Assembly (NCBI GenBank): GCA_910583995.1
Contig: CAJTYW010000006.1
Coordinates: forward strand, 1-64,000
Length of the DNA: 64,000 bases
DNA from: an uncultured Christensenella sp.
GTDB taxonomy: Bacteria > Bacillota > Clostridia > Christensenellales > UBA3700
Reading direction: 5' to 3'
Numbering within the stretch: position 1 is the first letter of the stretch; each line of letters starts with the position of its first letter. Of this stretch, positions 63,728 to 64,000 are shown piece by piece. Under the pieces are notes generated by a model that made no database searches, had not been told where the DNA came from, and was given only the letters and a program-made list of their open reading frames with translations. The position numbers and the translations under genes were made by a program.

Positions 63728-64000
63728 TTATTTTTTCTCTTTTCGGTCGAGACAAACCAGAGTTTCGATATGGGAAGTGTTTGGGAACATATCATAAGGC
63801 TGTAGCAAGGTTATTTGATAATCTTGTTTTAGTATTGCGACATCTCTTGCGAGAGTTGCGGGGTTGCAAGATATGTATATTATTTTGCTTGGTTTTGCTT
63901 TTAGAAGTCCTTCAAGTACTTTTGGGTCACAGCCTTTTCGTGGTGGGTCAAGTATTGTTATAAAGTCTTGGTTATTTAATTGCTCAGCAAGTTTTGGTAG
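63728..64000 (-). CDS. rlmD: 23S rRNA (uracil-5)-methyltransferase, C-terminal part
   Basis: The last 90 codons of an RlmD/RumA-type gene, cut by the window edge. It makes 5-methyluridine in 23S rRNA using AdoMet. Visible motifs are ILDPPRKGCD (AdoMet and catalytic region), IIYISCNPATLARD with the catalytic Cys, and the end QPYDMFPNTSHIETLVCLD. TrmA-family RumA, RlmCD and TrmFO-unrelated m5U enzymes share these motifs, so the exact target (U1939 or U747) is not certain. Its 3' end is repeated at 43770-43820. Confidence 0.9.
   Translation of the reverse strand, partial: LPKLAEQLNNQDFITILDPPRKGCDPKVLEGLLKAKPSKIIYISCNPATLARDVAILKQDYQITLLQPYDMFPNTSHIETLVCLDRKEKK

Noticed and set aside
1..64000. 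CRISPR arrays, tRNA, rRNA and riboswitches
   Set aside because: I saw no regular repeat-spacer array, no tRNA-like cloverleaf with a T-loop consensus, no rRNA sequence and no recognisable riboswitch core; a covariance-model search could still find small RNAs.

Overview
The window looks like chromosome from a low-GC anaerobic Bacillota, probably a gut-associated uncultured Clostridia. Supporting signs are AT-rich intergenic DNA, strong AGGAGG-type ribosome binding sites, sigma-A promoters of TTGNNN-N17-TATAAT form, clostridial carbohydrate genes and clostridial-type ABC exporters. Almost everything is on the minus strand; the AraC-family regulator at 42198-43406 is the clear exception. The organism assignment is inference.

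0-20.8 kb: a membrane and secretion region built by repeated duplication. A sigma-70-family gene (20204-20740) heads an operon with a secreted papain-like protein and a one-membrane-segment protein. Next come two near-identical 233-aa membrane-anchored proteins flanking a small lipoprotein, and a 1347-aa secreted mosaic (peptidase-like domain, leucine-rich repeats, InlB-type B repeats, Hint domain). Then come FtsX-type ABC permease pairs, one free ATPase and two fused ATPase-permeases. The 3' end of a sigma gene, complete with the ribosome binding site of its next gene, survives as a relic in three intergenic places right after terminators, so this block seems to have been copied and trimmed several times.

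20.9-26.7 kb: decayed mobile DNA. A large serine recombinase with several frameshifts abuts the C-terminal stub of an ABC exporter gene. Upstream lie an AAA_14/DUF4143 ATPase and a row of phage head-tail and tail genes, including a likely frameshifted tail-assembly chaperone pair.

26.7-43.4 kb: a visibly more GC-rich catabolic locus for rhamnose-containing glycosides. The AraC regulator is divergent from an operon of GH3, GPH-family symporter, permuted GH3, GH78 alpha-L-rhamnosidase, two HSL-type esterases, rhaB, rhaA and rhaD. A frameshifted zinc-ribbon gene and a GNAT gene follow. No enzyme has a signal peptide, so the model is import of intact glycosides, cytoplasmic deacylation and hydrolysis, then rhamnose breakdown to DHAP and lactaldehyde. 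A 29-codon remnant of methylglyoxal synthase sits just ahead of a C-terminally shortened rhaB.

43.8-63.7 kb: a defence island on one strand. From its promoter it reads helicase with PLD-like N-terminus, DUF4391 protein, Bro-N protein, small membrane protein, unknown 292-aa protein, coiled-coil membrane protein, type III-like mod, unknown 235-aa protein, res, then Wadjet jetA-jetB-jetC-jetD. Matching copies of the 3' end of a 23S rRNA m5U methyltransferase gene (rlmD/rumA) lie at both edges, which suggests insertion at that gene. Inside the island, a second small duplication (the 3' end of the DUF4391 gene) brackets a three-gene insert. 63.7-64.0 kb is the 3' end of rlmD, cut by the window edge.
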